From positions 62,001 to 126,000 of the forward strand of contig PEAM01000008.1 of NCBI GenBank assembly GCA_002753565.1: DNA of 64,000 nucleotides, read 5' to 3'. The notes below the pieces were generated by a model, which saw only the letters and a list, made by a program, of their open reading frames with translations, was not told where the DNA came from and did not search any database. Origin of the DNA: Magnetococcales bacterium (GTDB taxonomy: Bacteria > Pseudomonadota > Magnetococcia > Magnetococcales > JADFYX01). This document shows, piece after piece, positions 1-9,084 of the stretch (its first letter is position 1; every line of letters begins with the position of its first letter). A program made the translations under genes and the position numbers.

Positions 1-155
1 TTATCGTTCTGTGAAAAAAAGGTGGGTAGATCCCATCCAAACCGTTGCAGAACGGTCCCCTTGTATTTTAGGGTAGTGAAATATCTCCACGCCCAAAAGG
101 GGAGGGTGAGGAGTATCAAGAGGCCAAGCAGAAAACTATAAACTAAATAGGGCAT
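1..155 (-). CDS. waaA: 3-deoxy-D-manno-octulosonic acid transferase, N-terminal fragment
   Basis: Only the first 51 codons lie in the window; the gene runs off the left edge. The translation begins with one membrane anchor (MPYLVYSFLLGLLILLTLP) and then has a Lys/Arg-rich stretch ending in the motif KGTVLQRFG. A short signal anchor followed by a basic segment and an RFG motif is the known N-terminus of WaaA/KdtA, the inner-membrane enzyme that adds Kdo to lipid IVA. The assignment rests on about 50 residues only, so it is probable rather than certain. It would fit with the other lipid A genes at the right end of the window. Confidence 0.6.
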   Translation of the reverse strand, partial: MPYLVYSFLLGLLILLTLPFWAWRYFTTLKYKGTVLQRFGWDLPTFFSQND

Positions 156-186
156 GATATCGCTTCGTTGCGTGTGGGTTGGGTCA

Positions 187-411
187 TCAAAAGGTTTCAA
201 TCAGTGTGACCCACTCATAGCCCATTCGTCCAGTTTCTTCATGCAAAATGGCCGGAAAAGTTGCACCAGCTTGTATTAATATAATCGTCACTTTTCTTAA
301 TAAAGATTCTCTTTTTTTCCTGCCTTTTCCTAAAAAAAAAAGGGTTGGAAAAAAGGCAATGATTCTAGCGGTTAATCGGGCTGAAAAACCGGCTATGGTT
401 TTCAATGTCAC
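187..411 (-). CDS. Doubtful small ORF upstream of waaA
   Basis: A 74-codon frame with a GTG start, ending 31 bp before the waaA start and on the same strand. The product is basic and has one hydrophobic stretch (IIAFFPTLFFLG). I recognise no family. The AT-rich composition, weak ribosome site and an overlapping frame on the other strand (248-448) argue that it may be non-coding spacer. It is listed only because it is co-directional and close to waaA. Confidence 0.25.
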   Translation of the reverse strand: MTLKTIAGFSARLTARIIAFFPTLFFLGKGRKKRESLLRKVTIILIQAGATFPAILHEETGRMGYEWVTLIETF

Positions 412-430
412 TTTCTTCTTTCAGGGGTGC

Positions 431-459
431 TTGACAGGGAAACTTTGAGCGGGGATTAT
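431..459 (+). promoter_or_regulatory. Sigma70-type promoter of glyQS
   Basis: The sequence has TTGACA at 431-436, a 17-bp spacer, and GATTAT at 454-459. A transcript would start near 466, giving a leader of about 38 nt before the glyQ GTG at 504. The -10 lies in the element GGGGATTATCGCC, which recurs upstream of other genes in this window. Confidence 0.65.
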
Positions 460-503
460 CGCCCCAATTTAGTGATTTTGTCGATGAGGAGTTGTAACAG
501 GTC

Positions 504-1403
504 GTGACCTTCCAAGAGCTGATTTTTGCCCTAGAGGCCTACTGGGCCAAACAGGGGTGTGTGGTTATTCAACCCTATGACATGGAGATGGGGGCAGGTA
601 CGTTCCATCCGGCCACCTTTCTCAAGGTTTTGGGACCAGAACCCTGGAAAACCGCCTACGTGCAACCCTCTCGCCGTCCCACCGACGGTCGCTATGGCGA
701 TAACCCCAACCGATTGCAGCACTACTACCAATATCAGGTCATTCTCAAACCCTCTCCACCCGATATCCAGGATCTCTATCTGGAGTCTCTGGCGGCCATT
801 GGCATCGATCCCACGGCTCATGATATCCGTTTTGTCGAGGATGACTGGGAGAGTCCCACCTTGGGGGCTTGGGGGTTGGGCTGGGAGGTGTGGCTGGACG
901 GTATGGAGGTGACCCAGTTTACCTATTTTCAGCAGGTAGGCGGTCTGGATCTCAAACCGGTATCCGGTGAGATCACCTACGGCCTGGAACGGTTGGCCAT
1001 GTATATTCAGGGGAAGGATAACGTCTACGATCTGGCCTGGACCGATGAGGTCACCTATGGTGATGTGTTCCATCAAAACGAGGTGGACTACTCCCGTTTC
1101 AACTTTGAGCGGGCCAACACCGACCTGCTCTTCGAGCTGTTTAAAAACCATGAGGCCGAGGCGGTTGCGCTCTCCAAAGCAGAGCTGCCTCTCCCGGCCT
1201 ACGATCAGGTGATCAAATGTTCTCATGCCTTTAATCTCCTCGATGCACGAGGAGCCATCAGCGTCACCGAACGGGCCGCCTATATTGGTCGGGTTCGCCA
1301 TCTGGCCAGAAAAGTGGCGGAAACCTATTATGCACAGCGGGAGACCTTGGGCTTTCCTCTTCTAAAGAAGGGTCACACAAAAAAAGCAGAGGTGAAGTCG
1401 TGA
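504..1403 (+). CDS. glyQ: Glycine--tRNA ligase alpha subunit
   Basis: Catalytic subunit of the heterotetrameric (alpha2beta2) bacterial glycyl-tRNA synthetase, which charges tRNA-Gly in the cytosol. The 299-aa product is full length. It shows the class II motifs of the GlyQ family: [19 protein letters not shown], then [18 protein letters not shown] (motif 2 region) and [16 protein letters not shown] (motif 3). Translation starts at GTG 504 with GAGGAG about 13 nt upstream; no ATG lies nearby. The gene overlaps glyS by 4 bp (GTGA), so the two subunits are probably translationally coupled, as suits a fixed stoichiometry. Confidence 0.97.
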   Translation: MTFQELIFALEAYWAKQGCVVIQPYDMEMGAGTFHPATFLKVLGPEPWKTAYVQPSRRPTDGRYGDNPNRLQHYYQYQVILKPSPPDIQDLYLESLAAIGIDPTAHDIRFVEDDWESPTLGAWGLGWEVWLDGMEVTQFTYFQQVGGLDLKPVSGEITYGLERLAMYIQGKDNVYDLAWTDEVTYGDVFHQNEVDYSRFNFERANTDLLFELFKNHEAEAVALSKAELPLPAYDQVIKCSHAFNLLDARGAISVTERAAYIGRVRHLARKVAETYYAQRETLGFPLLKKGHTKKAEVKS

Positions 1404-3511
1404 GTCATTTTTTTTGGGAGATTGGCACCGAAGAGATTCCGGCTGGCAAGCTGGCGGCTGCTATTGAGGCTCTCCAGCAGAATGTTGAAAAGGCTCTTCA
1501 GGAGCAGGGTCTGTTTAAGCAGGGGATGACCATTGAGACTGCGGGAACCCCCCGACGTCTGATGGTGGCTGTCCATGGCTTGGCGGACAAACAGCCCGAC
1601 TCTGTCGAGGAGCGGCGTGGCCCACCGGTAGACCGAGCCTTCGACCCAGAGGGAAAACCAACCAAAGCCGCTGAAGGCTTTGCCAAAGGGTGTGGCGTTG
1701 CCGTCGCCGACCTGGGACGTCTGGAAACCCCAAAAGGGGACTACCTGGCCTACTCCATTCGCCAGAGCGGTCAGCCGGCCAGTCAGATTCTTCCTGGTAT
1801 CATGACCGATATTTTAACCCACTTTCCCTGGCCTAAATCTCAGCGCTGGGGGGATGGTGAGATGCGGTTTGTTCGTCCCATCAACTGGATTGTCTCCCTG
1901 CTGGATGGTGCCGTACTACCGTTTTCGACCATCGACGGCCTTGAGGCAGGCAATACCACCCAAGGACACCGCTTTCTGGCCCGTGGCCCCTATAAAGTCT
2001 CCGACCTGAAGAGCTATCAAGCCGCGATGGTCAAGGGGAAGGTGGTTCTTCAATCGGACAAGCGAAAAGAGCTCATCCGAGCCGGGGTGGAAAAGCTGGC
2101 CGGGGAGGTTGGGGGGGTGGCGGTTATTTCTGATTCACTCCTGATGGAGAATGTCGGCTTGACCGAGTGGCCTGTGCCCCTCTTGGGACAGTTTGATGGG
2201 GTCTATCTGGAGATTCCACCGGAGGTACTCATGACCTCCATGCAGTATCACCAGAAATATTTCCCTGTTCAGGACGAAACCGGTCGACTGATGCCCTATT
2301 TTGTCGCTGTCAGCAACATCGATACCAAGGATAATACGGTTCTGGTTACCGGCTATGAGCGGGTGCTCCGGGCTCGCTTGGAAGATGCCGCTTTCTACTG
2401 GAAATCCGATCAAAGCCTTTCCCTGGAAGGGCGGCTTGAGGGGCTGAAGTCGGTTGTTTTCCAGGCCCGTCTGGGTAGTGTCTACGAAAAGAGTCTGCGG
2501 ATTGAATCCCTGGCCAGAGAGATTATCCTCAGTGTGACCCAGGCTCCTCTGGATGATACCCTCTATGCGGCCCGACTCTGTAAGTGTGATCTGATCACTG
2601 GAATGGTTGGTGAGTTTCCTGAACTTCAGGGGGTTATGGGCAGCTATTATGCTCTGGCCTCTGGGGCAAACCAGACGGTAGCCGCCACCATCCGAGAGCA
2701 CTATCGTCCTCAGGGCGCTGCTGACGACCTGCCGGAGACGGTAGGGGGGCGGGTGGTCTCCTTGGCAGACAAGTTGGACACCCTGGTGGGGTGCTTTGCT
2801 GTGGGGCTGGTTCCCAGCGGCGCCAAAGATCCCTATGCCCTGCGCCGTGCCGCTCTTGGTGTGATTCGTATGGTGTTGGATGGTGAAGGCGTTCACCTCC
2901 CCCTAAGAAAGACCCTTAACAGCGGTTATGAGGCTTATGCCAACGATATTTTGGTAGAGGGTCAGAAGGAGACAGTTGAAAAGCTGATCGCCTTTTTCTA
3001 TGGTCGGCTGAAAAACTTCCTCAAAACGGAAGGGTTTGACTATGACCTGATTGATGCAGTCCAATCCTTGGGGTTGGATGATATCTACGATGTGGTGCTT
3101 CGAGTTCGCGCGCTCTCTTCCTTTAAAAAACGCCCCTCTTATTCGGCTCTGGTTGCGGCGAATAAGCGCATTGCCAATATTTTGTCCAAATCTGATGAGG
3201 GTGGAAAAAAAGAGGGTCGGACCGGCGTCTCTGTCAATGAATCTCTCTTGACCCACGAAGCTGAAATGGCGCTTCATCACCAGATTCGTCAAAGTGCTGG
3301 CTTGGTGTCTGGTTTTGTTGACAAACAGGCTTACGATGAGGCGTTGACGGCGCTGGCTCAGTTGCGGGAAACCATCGACCTCTTTTTTGATCAGGTGATG
3401 GTGATGGATGAAAATCTGGCTGTCCGAGAGAATCGCTTGGGACTATTGGCACTTGTTCGGGGGACATTTGGCATGGTAGCCGATGTCAGTCGGTTGGTTT
3501 TACCGGAGTAA
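1400..3511 (+). CDS. glyS: Glycine--tRNA ligase beta subunit
   Basis: Beta subunit of glycyl-tRNA synthetase, needed for tRNA recognition. The 703-aa product has the usual length. It opens with the family signature [15 protein letters not shown] and carries the hallmark segment [18 protein letters not shown] followed by [16 protein letters not shown]. The C-terminal DALR-type anticodon-binding helices end the protein. The start is the GTG that overlaps the glyQ stop. A purine-rich GGAG at its own 3' end probably serves as ribosome site for the next gene, 3 nt downstream. Confidence 0.97.
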   Translation: MSHFFWEIGTEEIPAGKLAAAIEALQQNVEKALQEQGLFKQGMTIETAGTPRRLMVAVHGLADKQPDSVEERRGPPVDRAFDPEGKPTKAAEGFAKGCGVAVADLGRLETPKGDYLAYSIRQSGQPASQILPGIMTDILTHFPWPKSQRWGDGEMRFVRPINWIVSLLDGAVLPFSTIDGLEAGNTTQGHRFLARGPYKVSDLKSYQAAMVKGKVVLQSDKRKELIRAGVEKLAGEVGGVAVISDSLLMENVGLTEWPVPLLGQFDGVYLEIPPEVLMTSMQYHQKYFPVQDETGRLMPYFVAVSNIDTKDNTVLVTGYERVLRARLEDAAFYWKSDQSLSLEGRLEGLKSVVFQARLGSVYEKSLRIESLAREIILSVTQAPLDDTLYAARLCKCDLITGMVGEFPELQGVMGSYYALASGANQTVAATIREHYRPQGAADDLPETVGGRVVSLADKLDTLVGCFAVGLVPSGAKDPYALRRAALGVIRMVLDGEGVHLPLRKTLNSGYEAYANDILVEGQKETVEKLIAFFYGRLKNFLKTEGFDYDLIDAVQSLGLDDIYDVVLRVRALSSFKKRPSYSALVAANKRIANILSKSDEGGKKEGRTGVSVNESLLTHEAEMALHHQIRQSAGLVSGFVDKQAYDEALTALAQLRETIDLFFDQVMVMDENLAVRENRLGLLALVRGTFGMVADVSRLVLPE

Positions 3512-3514
3512 GAA

Positions 3515-3958
3515 ATGGCACAACAAATAAATCTGGTGACTTTGGGGGTGGATGACCTGGATGAGTCTATTCTTTTCTATGAGGATGTGCTGGGTTTTAC
3601 CAGCATGGCTCAAGAGGGGAACGTGGCTATTTTTAACCTAAGTAGTTCCTGGCTGGCTCTTCTGCCTAAAGGGGCTTTAAATGAGGAGAGTAACTGGATT
3701 TATGCTAAAGGGGATGGTGTTATCCCGTCACTACATACGTTAACTCATCATGTCGCAAGCAAGTCAGATGTTGACAAGGTGATCTGGCAGGCGGTTGAGG
3801 CGGGAGCCAAACTGCTGAAAAAACCAGCAGATCAGCCTTCAGGAGGCTACTCTGGCTACTTTACTGATCCCAGCGGACATTTGTGGCAGATTGTCTGGAA
3901 CCCCTATTTTTGCACCTATTCCGATAACAACAAGCACAGAACATCCCTACCGCACTAA
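3515..3958 (+). CDS. VOC (glyoxalase/bleomycin-resistance fold) family protein
   Basis: A 147-aa single-domain protein with two beta-alpha-beta-beta-beta halves typical of the vicinal oxygen chelate superfamily. The first half starts with VTLGVDDLDESILFYEDVLGF and the second ends with GYFTDPSGHLWQIVWNP, both family signatures. The substrate cannot be told from sequence. The ATG lies 3 nt after the glyS stop with GGAG overlapping that stop, so it is co-transcribed with glyQS, although no functional link is known. Confidence 0.85.
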   Translation: MAQQINLVTLGVDDLDESILFYEDVLGFTSMAQEGNVAIFNLSSSWLALLPKGALNEESNWIYAKGDGVIPSLHTLTHHVASKSDVDKVIWQAVEAGAKLLKKPADQPSGGYSGYFTDPSGHLWQIVWNPYFCTYSDNNKHRTSLPH

Positions 3959-3976
3959 AGCGCAATTAGCCCCTCT

Positions 3977-4018
3977 ATTGATCAACGGGAGAGAGAATCT
4001 TCTCTCCCGTTGATCAAT
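3977..4018. repeat. 18-bp perfect inverted repeat between convergent genes
   Basis: The arms ATTGATCAACGGGAGAGA (3977-3994) and its exact complement (4001-4018) flank a 6-nt loop. The element sits between the VOC gene (+) and the 63-aa gene (-). It is strong enough to stop transcription from both sides, but no T-run follows on either strand, so it is not a textbook intrinsic terminator. Confidence 0.7.
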
Positions 4019-4033
4019 GGGGTTGACCTGACT

Positions 4034-4225
4034 TTATGCGGGGCAGGTTACGATCCCATAATAATATTCTACGTACCGTTTGAGTCGGTTGAAGGCGGTA
4101 TTTTCAAGACCATCCAGTTTTGTCAAGTCCTTGACACCACAGTGACGTCTAATGATCTCAAAAACGTTTGGATTTTCACGAAGTACATCCATTTTTTTCT
4201 GAAGAGTAGCTAAATCACCTGACAT
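4034..4225 (-). CDS. Small hypothetical protein (63 aa)
   Basis: I do not recognise a family. The start chosen is ATG 4225, because AAAGGAAC lies 8 nt upstream; a longer frame to 4270 lacks a better ribosome site. The product, MSGDLATLQKKMDVLRENP onward, is a soluble, mostly helical, charged protein with one internal Cys in RRHCGVKDL and a Tyr-rich tail (RYVEYYYG). A GGATTATCGAC element lies at 4301-4314, about 76 nt upstream in the right orientation. The good ribosome site and flanking palindrome support a real gene. Confidence 0.6.
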   Translation of the reverse strand: MSGDLATLQKKMDVLRENPNVFEIIRRHCGVKDLTKLDGLENTAFNRLKRYVEYYYGIVTCPA

Positions 4226-4364
4226 TATTTTGTTCCTTTGGAGCGAATTATATTGAAAAATAAAGCACACAGAACCTAGCTTTCAATTCTTGTGCCATAA
4301 GTGTCGATAATCCTGGAAACGGCAGTTGGGCGTGCCTGAAACTCTGGTTTGATTTGGCTATATT

Positions 4365-5252
4365 TCAGGAGGATCCTGCACCAAAAAGCTCTTTTTTTAC
4401 CTCATCCACCGGCATCAAGTGACCGGTCCAGATCTGGAAGGCCCGGGCCGCTTGGTGAATAAGCATGCCCAGTCCGTCAACAAACGGAAGGTTATGGGCT
4501 AAAGCCAGCTTTTGCAGTGGCGTTTTGTTGGCAGAGTAGACAATATCATAAATCAGGGTCTGTTCTTGCAACGCCTCAACCGCCAAAGGAAACGCCTCTG
4601 CCCCCTTCAACCCCAAGCTGGTGGTATTCACAACCATATCGACCTTGGCTAAAGGCAGGTCGGAAAAGAGCAGGGGAATGGGGCGAATATCGGCGTGCGG
4701 GTAGTAGCGGGTAAAGAGGGCGGCCAGATTTTCTGCTCGACTCAGGGTTCGGTTGGCCAGCAGAATATGCTCTGCCCCGCCATCCAACAGGGCGACCAAA
4801 ACTGCTCGGCACGCTCCGCCAGCCCCTAGGACCAAAATTGTTTTCCCGGCGAGATCATCCGTATGTTTTTCCCGCAAGGCGGTTATAAACCCATAAGCAT
4901 CGGTGTTGTAACCGACCAAATCCCCCCCCGCCTCAATAACCACGGTATTGACGGCACCAATCTTTTCTGCTGCCGGGTCCAGATGGTTCATCAGCGGAAG
5001 AAGAGGCTCTTTATGGGGAACGGTCGCATTGAATCCCACTCCTCCCAAGGCGCGGAAGCCGAATAGAGCCTCTTGAAGATCTTTTGGGCGAACATGAAAG
5101 GGGAGGTAGCGAAAGTTGAGATCCAGGTAGGCCAGGGAGAGGTTGTGGATGGTTGGGGAGAGGGAGTGGGCGATGGGGTCGCCAAAAACCCCCAAAAGAC
5201 GACTCTCTCCATCACCCAACAAAAAACGCTGGCTTAACCGGCTGATCTCCAT
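4365..5252 (-). CDS. aroE: Shikimate dehydrogenase (NADP+)
   Basis: Reduces 3-dehydroshikimate to shikimate in aromatic amino acid synthesis. The 295-aa product has the substrate motif HSLSPTIHN near residue 30, the catalytic pair Lys81 (NATVPHKE) and Asp118 (YNTDAYG), and the NADP loop GAGGACRA at 143-150. The C-terminal DGLGMLIHQAARAFQIWTG is also canonical. It lies 9 bp downstream of cheR on the same strand, and its likely ribosome site (AAGGA) is in the end of cheR. No other aro gene is nearby. Confidence 0.96.
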   Translation of the reverse strand: MEISRLSQRFLLGDGESRLLGVFGDPIAHSLSPTIHNLSLAYLDLNFRYLPFHVRPKDLQEALFGFRALGGVGFNATVPHKEPLLPLMNHLDPAAEKIGAVNTVVIEAGGDLVGYNTDAYGFITALREKHTDDLAGKTILVLGAGGACRAVLVALLDGGAEHILLANRTLSRAENLAALFTRYYPHADIRPIPLLFSDLPLAKVDMVVNTTSLGLKGAEAFPLAVEALQEQTLIYDIVYSANKTPLQKLALAHNLPFVDGLGMLIHQAARAFQIWTGHLMPVDEVKKELFGAGSS

Positions 5253-5261
5253 ATTTGGCTT

Positions 5262-6143
5262 CTATTCCTTCATTTTATAGATGGTTGGCGCCACTTGTGA
5301 TACAGGAACATTCAGGTTATTGAGGGTTTCGGAGTGACCGACAAAAAAATAGCCCCCCGGTAACAGGTTTCGACACAATTTGTTGACGATGGCTTCAGAG
5401 GTGGGACGATCGAAGTAGATCAGGCAGTTGCGGCAGAAAATAATATCGTAGGTGTTGTGAATCGTGTAGCTGGCATCCATAAAGTTAAGATGTTGAAATG
5501 TCACCATGGATCGAAGGGTTGGGCCCATCCTCACCAGAGGTTTGCTTCTGTCTTTACTCTTGAGCATGTAGTCCCGCTTGATGCCCAATGGAACCCCAGC
5601 AACCCGGCTCTCTTCATAGACGGCGTTTTGGCCTTTTTTAAGTGCCTTGGTCGAGAGGTCTGTTCCGAGGATTTTGACTTTATAGTTGGCCAGCTGCTTG
5701 GATTTGGCAAACTCCATGGCAACAATTCCCATGGTGTAGGGCTCTTCTCCCGTCGAACAGGGGGCGCTCCAGATCTGTAGAGGTCTTTTGGTGCCGGCTT
5801 GATGGGTTTCCAATAAGAATGGTAAGGCGGTGCTGGTCATGAAATCGAAGTGGGCCGGCTCACGGAAAAAATCGGTCTTGTTGGTGGTGACCATATCCAA
5901 AAAGTTGATCAACTCTTCGCCCGAATGTTGTGGGTTCAAGACCCAATCCACATAATCTGAAAATGAGGTCATTTTCAGATGGCGCAACCGTTTTTGCAGG
6001 CGGGCAGTGAGTAGGGATTTTTTGGAGGGGGGCATCTGAATCCCCACCTGTCCCTGAATAAACGTTGCCAATCGATTGAAATCTTGATCAGACAGCCCTG
6101 CCGAACTGGGAACACTCTTTACTTCAGAACCCATGACACACAT
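5262..6143 (-). CDS. cheR: CheR-type chemotaxis receptor methyltransferase
   Basis: Transfers methyl groups from S-adenosylmethionine to glutamates of methyl-accepting chemotaxis proteins. The 293-aa product has an N-terminal CheR helical domain (about residues 15-75) and the methyltransferase fold, with SAPCSTGEEPY (126-136) as the SAM loop and IIFCRNCLIYF (234-244). No receptor-tethering or TPR extension is present. Start ATG 6143 follows GAGGATGG; ATG 6134 is an alternative. No che, receptor or flagellar gene lies in the window, so this is an isolated copy. It may act in a pathway encoded elsewhere. Confidence 0.92.
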   Translation of the reverse strand: MCVMGSEVKSVPSSAGLSDQDFNRLATFIQGQVGIQMPPSKKSLLTARLQKRLRHLKMTSFSDYVDWVLNPQHSGEELINFLDMVTTNKTDFFREPAHFDFMTSTALPFLLETHQAGTKRPLQIWSAPCSTGEEPYTMGIVAMEFAKSKQLANYKVKILGTDLSTKALKKGQNAVYEESRVAGVPLGIKRDYMLKSKDRSKPLVRMGPTLRSMVTFQHLNFMDASYTIHNTYDIIFCRNCLIYFDRPTSEAIVNKLCRNLLPGGYFFVGHSETLNNLNVPVSQVAPTIYKMKE

Positions 6144-6286
6144 CCATCCTCTTTAACTCGGGACATCTATTGATTCAGCCATGTCTCAAAATAGAGCAAA
6201 GCGGGCGGTTTAGCCAGGGGACGTTGCTATTCAAGCTGAATGTCAACATCCCCTGGTCAAACAAGGTAAGCGAGCAGAGACTAATG

Positions 6287-7522
6287 CTACCAACGAATGC
6301 GTACCTCACGGGCCCGTTTTTCATCGGCAGACTCAATGGTAAAGCTGAACTGTTTATAGTTTAATATCTGTCCCTTGTGAGGGATATCCCCAGCCAACTC
6401 CATCAGAAAGCCGCTTAAGGTCTCGTAAGGACCATCAGGGATGGTAATACCCCAATCTTCACTTAAAGTGATCAGATCGATTCTTGGGTTGGCCAACAAA
6501 TCTCTGTCACTTTTTTTTGTCACCCAATCAGAGGAGACCGGTTTGCCCAGATCATACTCATCCTCCAAATCTCCGACAATGCGCTCCATGATATCTTCCA
6601 TGGTGATGATACCCTCGGCGGCCCCATACTCATCGATCATGACGGCAAAGCGAATACCGGACTCTTGGAATTCGACGAGAAGATCTTCAACGCTTTTGGA
6701 AGAGCTTACGAAGCGAACCGGCTCTATTAAGGGTTCAATAAGATCCTCTTTGGCTTCCCGCATGTTCTCTCTGGCGTTGTAGATGCCGATGATATGATAG
6801 ATCTGCCCTTTATAAACCGGCAGGCGAATATGGGAAGATTTCCAGGCGATAATACTGGCTTCTCCACAGGTGATATTGTGAGGAATGGCCGTGATGTCAA
6901 TCAACGGTTTGGCAATATCACGAACCTTGGTCTCACCAAAGTTGAACATACGCCGAATCATGGTCTTCTCTTCTTGACGGACATCGCCCCCGGATGCGGG
7001 CATTTTAAGGATGATGTCGATCTCTTTTTTCAGGGTAAACGGTGTATTTCCCCTGGCACCGGTCAAATGGGTCAATAAACGGGTAACCCAGGTAAAGATA
7101 AGAAGAATGGGATAGAAAAGGTAGGAGGCACCCTTGAGGATATAGATGACCCGTGGCGTGATGGTATTGGCTTTTTGCTGAAAAATACTTTTGGGAACAA
7201 TTTCACCAAACACCCAGATCAAGGGGGCGACAATGGCAATAGCGGCCCAACTATTCTCTTTTCCGAACAGTTGTACAGCCAGCAAAGTAGCCAGAGTGGT
7301 GTTGGTGACAATGGCAATGTTGGTTCCCACCAGGGTGGTAGAGAGAAGAAATTCGGGATTGTCCAACATTTCGAGAGCCAGCTTGGCCCCTTTGTTTCCC
7401 TTGGCGGCATCATGGCGTAATTTGATTCGGTCTGCGCTCACTACACCGATTTCCGCCCCGGAAAAAAAGGCCTCCATCATCAAACAGCCGATCATCAAAA
7501 GTATAATTACTGAAATATCCAT
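6287..7522 (-). CDS. CNNM/CBS transporter-family membrane protein (CorC/HlyC type), copy 1
   Basis: A 411-aa inner-membrane protein with a DUF21/CNNM transmembrane domain (about 1-190; signature FFSGAEIGVVSADRIKL), a pair of CBS domains (about 205-330; ITMEDIMERIVGDLEDEYD) and a C-terminal CorC/HlyC domain. The family is linked to Mg2+ (and Co2+) efflux or homeostasis; older annotation as hemolysin is not supported by function. It follows a second paralogue by 66 bp on the same strand, so the two may form a heteromeric pair. The substrate is inferred from family only. Confidence 0.88.
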   Translation of the reverse strand: MDISVIILLMIGCLMMEAFFSGAEIGVVSADRIKLRHDAAKGNKGAKLALEMLDNPEFLLSTTLVGTNIAIVTNTTLATLLAVQLFGKENSWAAIAIVAPLIWVFGEIVPKSIFQQKANTITPRVIYILKGASYLFYPILLIFTWVTRLLTHLTGARGNTPFTLKKEIDIILKMPASGGDVRQEEKTMIRRMFNFGETKVRDIAKPLIDITAIPHNITCGEASIIAWKSSHIRLPVYKGQIYHIIGIYNARENMREAKEDLIEPLIEPVRFVSSSKSVEDLLVEFQESGIRFAVMIDEYGAAEGIITMEDIMERIVGDLEDEYDLGKPVSSDWVTKKSDRDLLANPRIDLITLSEDWGITIPDGPYETLSGFLMELAGDIPHKGQILNYKQFSFTIESADEKRAREVRIRW

Positions 7523-7588
7523 TTTATTAACAACTCATCTTCAGGTCCATCGTCTTGAATAGTTCCAACCCAAATCAAACAGAGGGGG

Positions 7589-8905
7589 TTATGCCTTTTT
7601 TACGGTTGCTTCCACAGCCACCTCTTTACTCTCTGGTCCTTCTCGCCGGCAGGAAATTTTAGTGATCCGATTGTTGGTTATTTTATCCACCGTAAAGAGC
7701 CACCCCTCAATGGGGATGCTGACCCCTTGTGGAGGAAGCTCTCCAAAATGGTGCAACAGCCATCCCCCCATGGTCTCCGCCACATTGGTTGAAAAGTTGC
7801 TGCCTATTTTATTATTGAAGCCGGAGACCAGCAGATCCCCTTTGATGATAATCAACTGATCGCCATTTTCAGACACCTCTGCCGTCTCAGACATCCCTTC
7901 TTTGGGTGTAAGGGAGCCAAAGATGGTAGCTAGCATGTCATCGATGGTAATCAGGCCGATAATGCCGCCATATTCATCCAACACCATGGCAAAAGAGCGT
8001 TTTCTTTTCCGCAGCATAAAGAAAAGATCGGTGACCAACTTGGTGGCCGGAACAAAAATGGGTTGGCGCAGGAGCGGGCGCAGAGATTTGGCATCCAGAC
8101 TGTTTCTGTCGATTGAGGGGTCCATCAGATCTCGAATATGCAAAATACCAATCACGGCATCTTCATGGCTTCGGTAGATGGGTACCCGAGTAAAGTTGGT
8201 ATCCTTGACAGTCTCCAGAATATCCTTGACCGGTGTGTCGATGGAGAAGGCAAGAAAATTGGAGCGAGGGGTCATCAAGTCCTGGACAGTCTGGTTACCA
8301 AAATCAAAAATATTGTTGATAAATTTCTGTTCTACACTGTCTAGAGCACCTAGCCCGGCGGCATGGTCAACCAAGGTTCGAACCATATCTTCGGTTACGA
8401 TATTTCCCTTGCTGCGCTCTTTGCCGATTATCATGGTCGTCAGACCATCAGCCACAAAGCGGACGACGACTCGGAGAGGAGAGATATATTTGGCAAACAT
8501 CTCGAGCAGGGGGGTGGCACGGGAGGCAAAAGGAATATTATTCTTGAGGGCAATGGTCTTGGGGGTAATCTCCCCAAAGAGCAGAAGAATGGGTAGCATG
8601 ATGAAGATATTGACCCACCACTTATCCTCACCACCCATCAGTTGAATAACCAGACTGGCCGAGATAACCGAGGCGGAGACATTCACCAACTCATTTCCGA
8701 TGAGAATGGTGACAATCAGCCGTCGAGGCTCGTTGAGCAGACGGATAATGCGTTCAACCATCGGATTCTGTTCCAGCTTCATCTGTTCAAGTTGAGAACG
8801 ATTGAGCGAGAAAAAGGCCGTTTCTGAGCCGGAGAAAAAGCCTGACAGACCAAGAAGAAGAACAAATATAATGAGTTCAACAGCAATAATAGGATCCATT
8901 TCCAC
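7589..8905 (-). CDS. CNNM/CBS transporter-family membrane protein, copy 2
   Basis: The product of about 438 aa has the same order as its neighbour: DUF21/CNNM membrane domain (signature SGFFSGSETAFFSLNRSQLEQM), tandem CBS domains (DEYGGIIGLITIDDMLATIFG) and a CorC/HlyC domain. The start is uncertain. GTG 8905 has AAGGA about 10 nt upstream and is preferred; ATG 8899 and TTG 8929 are alternatives. It is probably the first gene of a two-gene unit. Role in divalent cation homeostasis is by family. Confidence 0.87.
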   Translation of the reverse strand: MEMDPIIAVELIIFVLLLGLSGFFSGSETAFFSLNRSQLEQMKLEQNPMVERIIRLLNEPRRLIVTILIGNELVNVSASVISASLVIQLMGGEDKWWVNIFIMLPILLLFGEITPKTIALKNNIPFASRATPLLEMFAKYISPLRVVVRFVADGLTTMIIGKERSKGNIVTEDMVRTLVDHAAGLGALDSVEQKFINNIFDFGNQTVQDLMTPRSNFLAFSIDTPVKDILETVKDTNFTRVPIYRSHEDAVIGILHIRDLMDPSIDRNSLDAKSLRPLLRQPIFVPATKLVTDLFFMLRKRKRSFAMVLDEYGGIIGLITIDDMLATIFGSLTPKEGMSETAEVSENGDQLIIIKGDLLVSGFNNKIGSNFSTNVAETMGGWLLHHFGELPPQGVSIPIEGWLFTVDKITNNRITKISCRREGPESKEVAVEATVKKA

Positions 8906-8930
8906 GATAAAAAATTCCTTGTCCGACAAT

Positions 8931-8947
8931 GTCAGCCAATCGCTGAC
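8931..8947. repeat. GTCAGC-5-GCTGAC inverted repeat in divergent spacer
   Basis: A perfect 6-bp inverted repeat with a CAATC loop lies just upstream of the CNNM copy 2 start, in the 179-bp divergent region with topB. It could be an operator; no regulator can be named. Confidence 0.35.
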
Positions 8948-9084
8948 TAATTTGCTGCACTATATCATAGACCTGATACTTTTCAAGTTGAGGCATCTTT
9001 GTTATCTCATTTTTTTAATGCACACCACCTCAAAAACGGATGGAATCCATTGTTGACCGGCATGAATATCTATAAATTGCTTCC

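Noticed and set aside
248-448. Plus-strand frame of 66 codons before glyQ
   Set aside because: It overlaps the -35 of the glyQS promoter and has no ribosome site or family features; the sequence is AT-rich spacer.
531-1301. Long minus-strand open frame inside glyQ
   Set aside because: It is the mirror of a well-conserved gene; no protein features.
4010-4213. Plus-strand frame opposite the 63-aa gene
   Set aside because: It starts within the palindrome and lacks a ribosome site; the minus frame has a good one.
7589-8929. Hemolysin annotation for the CNNM proteins
   Set aside because: The family name HlyC/CorC is historical; the domains are those of cation-homeostasis proteins, with no toxin features.
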